Source: Prorocentrum cordatum
Lineage: Eukaryota > Sar > Dinophyceae > Prorocentrales > Prorocentraceae
DNA: 64,000 nt
Assembly: GCA_963575745.1 (NCBI GenBank)
Contig: CAUYUJ010022059.1
Span: 62,001-126,000, forward strand
Direction: 5' to 3'
Below, piece after piece: positions 63,401 to 64,000 of this stretch. The stretch's first letter is position 1. Each line of letters begins with the position of its first letter. The notes beneath the pieces are model-generated. The model was given only the letters and a program-made list of their open reading frames with translations. It was not told the origin of the DNA and did not search any database. The position numbers and the translations under genes are program-made.

Positions 63401-64000
63401 TTCCAGCCAGGACAGCCGTGGCCGATCACCATCCCGCGGATCAGGAAGCCAACGGTCTTCACAACGCGGGGGGTTTCGCTACGCAAGCGGTTCACGACAT
63501 GGACGTGACAACCGACGCCAATACGACCGATCCCGTTCGACATCTAGGGGGTCCCAAGACTCTCGCAGCCAATCGAGAAATCGATGCGACAGATCTTCGA
63601 GATCTACCTACCGAGGGCGAGACAATCGTGGCGGCGGACGCGGCAGTCCACGCGGCCGTGACAGATCATATGGTAGTGACAAAGGACGTGGCAAACGGTA
63701 TCCGAGCCGCGGATCGTCCCGTGGTTCACCCAACACCAGAGCACGTTCTCCTGCCAATTTTCGACGTTCACGCCGTTCAGACCGCAGTTACGTCATCCGT
63801 GACAAGACCCTCATGGCCAACACTAAGGCCACAGCGACATCTACCAAGACACGTCGTCGGATACGCTTCGACGTGCGCAGCGTGGACTACTATTTCCATA
63901 CCATATCTGGCAGAGCCAGACTGGATAAATGGAAAGAGCTGCCGAACGAGGGTGACATCGTCAAAGTACCAGATCCCTTACCACAAAAATGGTGGGATGA
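60496..64000 (+). CDS. gag: Gag / N-terminal polyprotein of element 3 with three CCCH zinc fingers, open to the window end
   Basis: ATG at 60496 (MEPLRRMRRKGSIGPSRPSS). The frame runs to a C10 run at 60623-60632, after which the credible frame is one base back and stays open without a stop to 64000. Domains in order: disordered Ser/Pro/Arg N-terminus; long charged helical region (about 61170-62130; ELRDQVETFVSSQYSGLLQS, RLQEVEKAADHTQLELSQVI, ARLESEVEAQSARLRAYEHR), probably coiled coil; Ala/Pro linker; Gag-type helical domain (about 62400-63040; LLERQQRVRKNFGAASGRPS, YWHILQSYKVTDVDDLHDFE, DLQRFITDWDALLLECREVP). CCCH fingers lie at 63051-63107 (C-x7-C-x5-C-x3-H), 63225-63284 (C-x8-C-x5-C-x3-H) and 63294-63350 (C-x7-C-x5-C-x3-H). 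An Arg/Ser/Gly-rich region (63370-63790) follows, then a conserved-looking RRIRFDVRSVDYYFHTISGR end. CCCH fingers replace the usual zinc knuckle for RNA binding. Protease and Pol should lie beyond the window. Confidence 0.85.
60623..60632 (+). repeat. C10 run at the frame change in element 3 Gag
   Basis: Upstream Gag is read in the frame of ATG 60496, downstream Gag in the next frame back. One additional C (eleven) would join them. It could be a single-base deletion, a sequencing error, or a slippery site for -1 frameshifting. Confidence 0.8.

Overview
The window looks like nuclear DNA of a dinoflagellate, possibly a GC-rich genus such as Prorocentrum. This is inference. It rests on three families of Ty1/copia-type retroelement with dinoflagellate-style accessory modules (methyltransferase-like domain between protease and integrase, RING finger, CCCH-finger Gag), on GC-rich sequence full of long homopolymer runs, and on kilobases of satellite and microsatellite DNA. 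I found no convincing intact single-copy host gene, no rRNA or tRNA gene, no CRISPR array and no spliced-leader gene. Almost all recognisable coding sequence is on the + strand and belongs to mobile elements.

Layout. 1-5571: GC-rich non-coding DNA with a long inverted repeat (1857-1994) and a 77-bp satellite in exactly 12 equal-length copies (2931-3854). 5572-13208: LTR element 1, with 137-bp direct repeats exactly 7500 bp apart, an initiator-tRNA-type primer site, Gag, protease, a cytosine-methyltransferase-like domain that lacks its Cys, integrase, RT, RNase H and an extra 3' ORF with 18-bp repeats. 13209-21613: no gene; a 500-bp pyrimidine tract and a 1.7-kb fold-back element. 21614-36890 (perhaps to 39798): LTR element 2, a very long degenerate copia-type element. 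Its order is Gag, zinc knuckle, a Tpt1/KptA-like RNA 2'-phosphotransferase domain, RING finger, protease, a Cys-rich module, a methyltransferase-like domain, integrase, RT and RNase H.

36891-39798: two copies of a composite low-complexity block, one of which splits an LTR copy. 40098-41915: frameshifted endonuclease/exonuclease/phosphatase-like gene. 42572-42940: small MITE-like element. 43213-44814: broken non-LTR (LINE) reverse transcriptase. 47100-60232: almost continuous satellite and microsatellite DNA (111-bp, GC-rich, 90-bp, 105-bp palindromic, TCG, GCGT and a second 90-bp family). 60233-64000: 5' part of LTR element 3, with a TGTTG...ACACA-type LTR, a primer site and a Gag open to the window end carrying three CCCH zinc fingers.

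Elements 1 and 2 share the order protease, methyltransferase-like, integrase, RT, RNase H and an identical 12-nt primer-binding site, yet their proteins are very different. Element 2 carries the most unusual cargo, a Tpt1/KptA domain plus a RING finger, and is peppered with a 14-nt hairpin-forming motif. Elements 1 and 2 are dead (frameshifts, lost catalytic residues). Element 3 is nearly intact as far as it can be seen. All family assignments were made by eye; no search was run.
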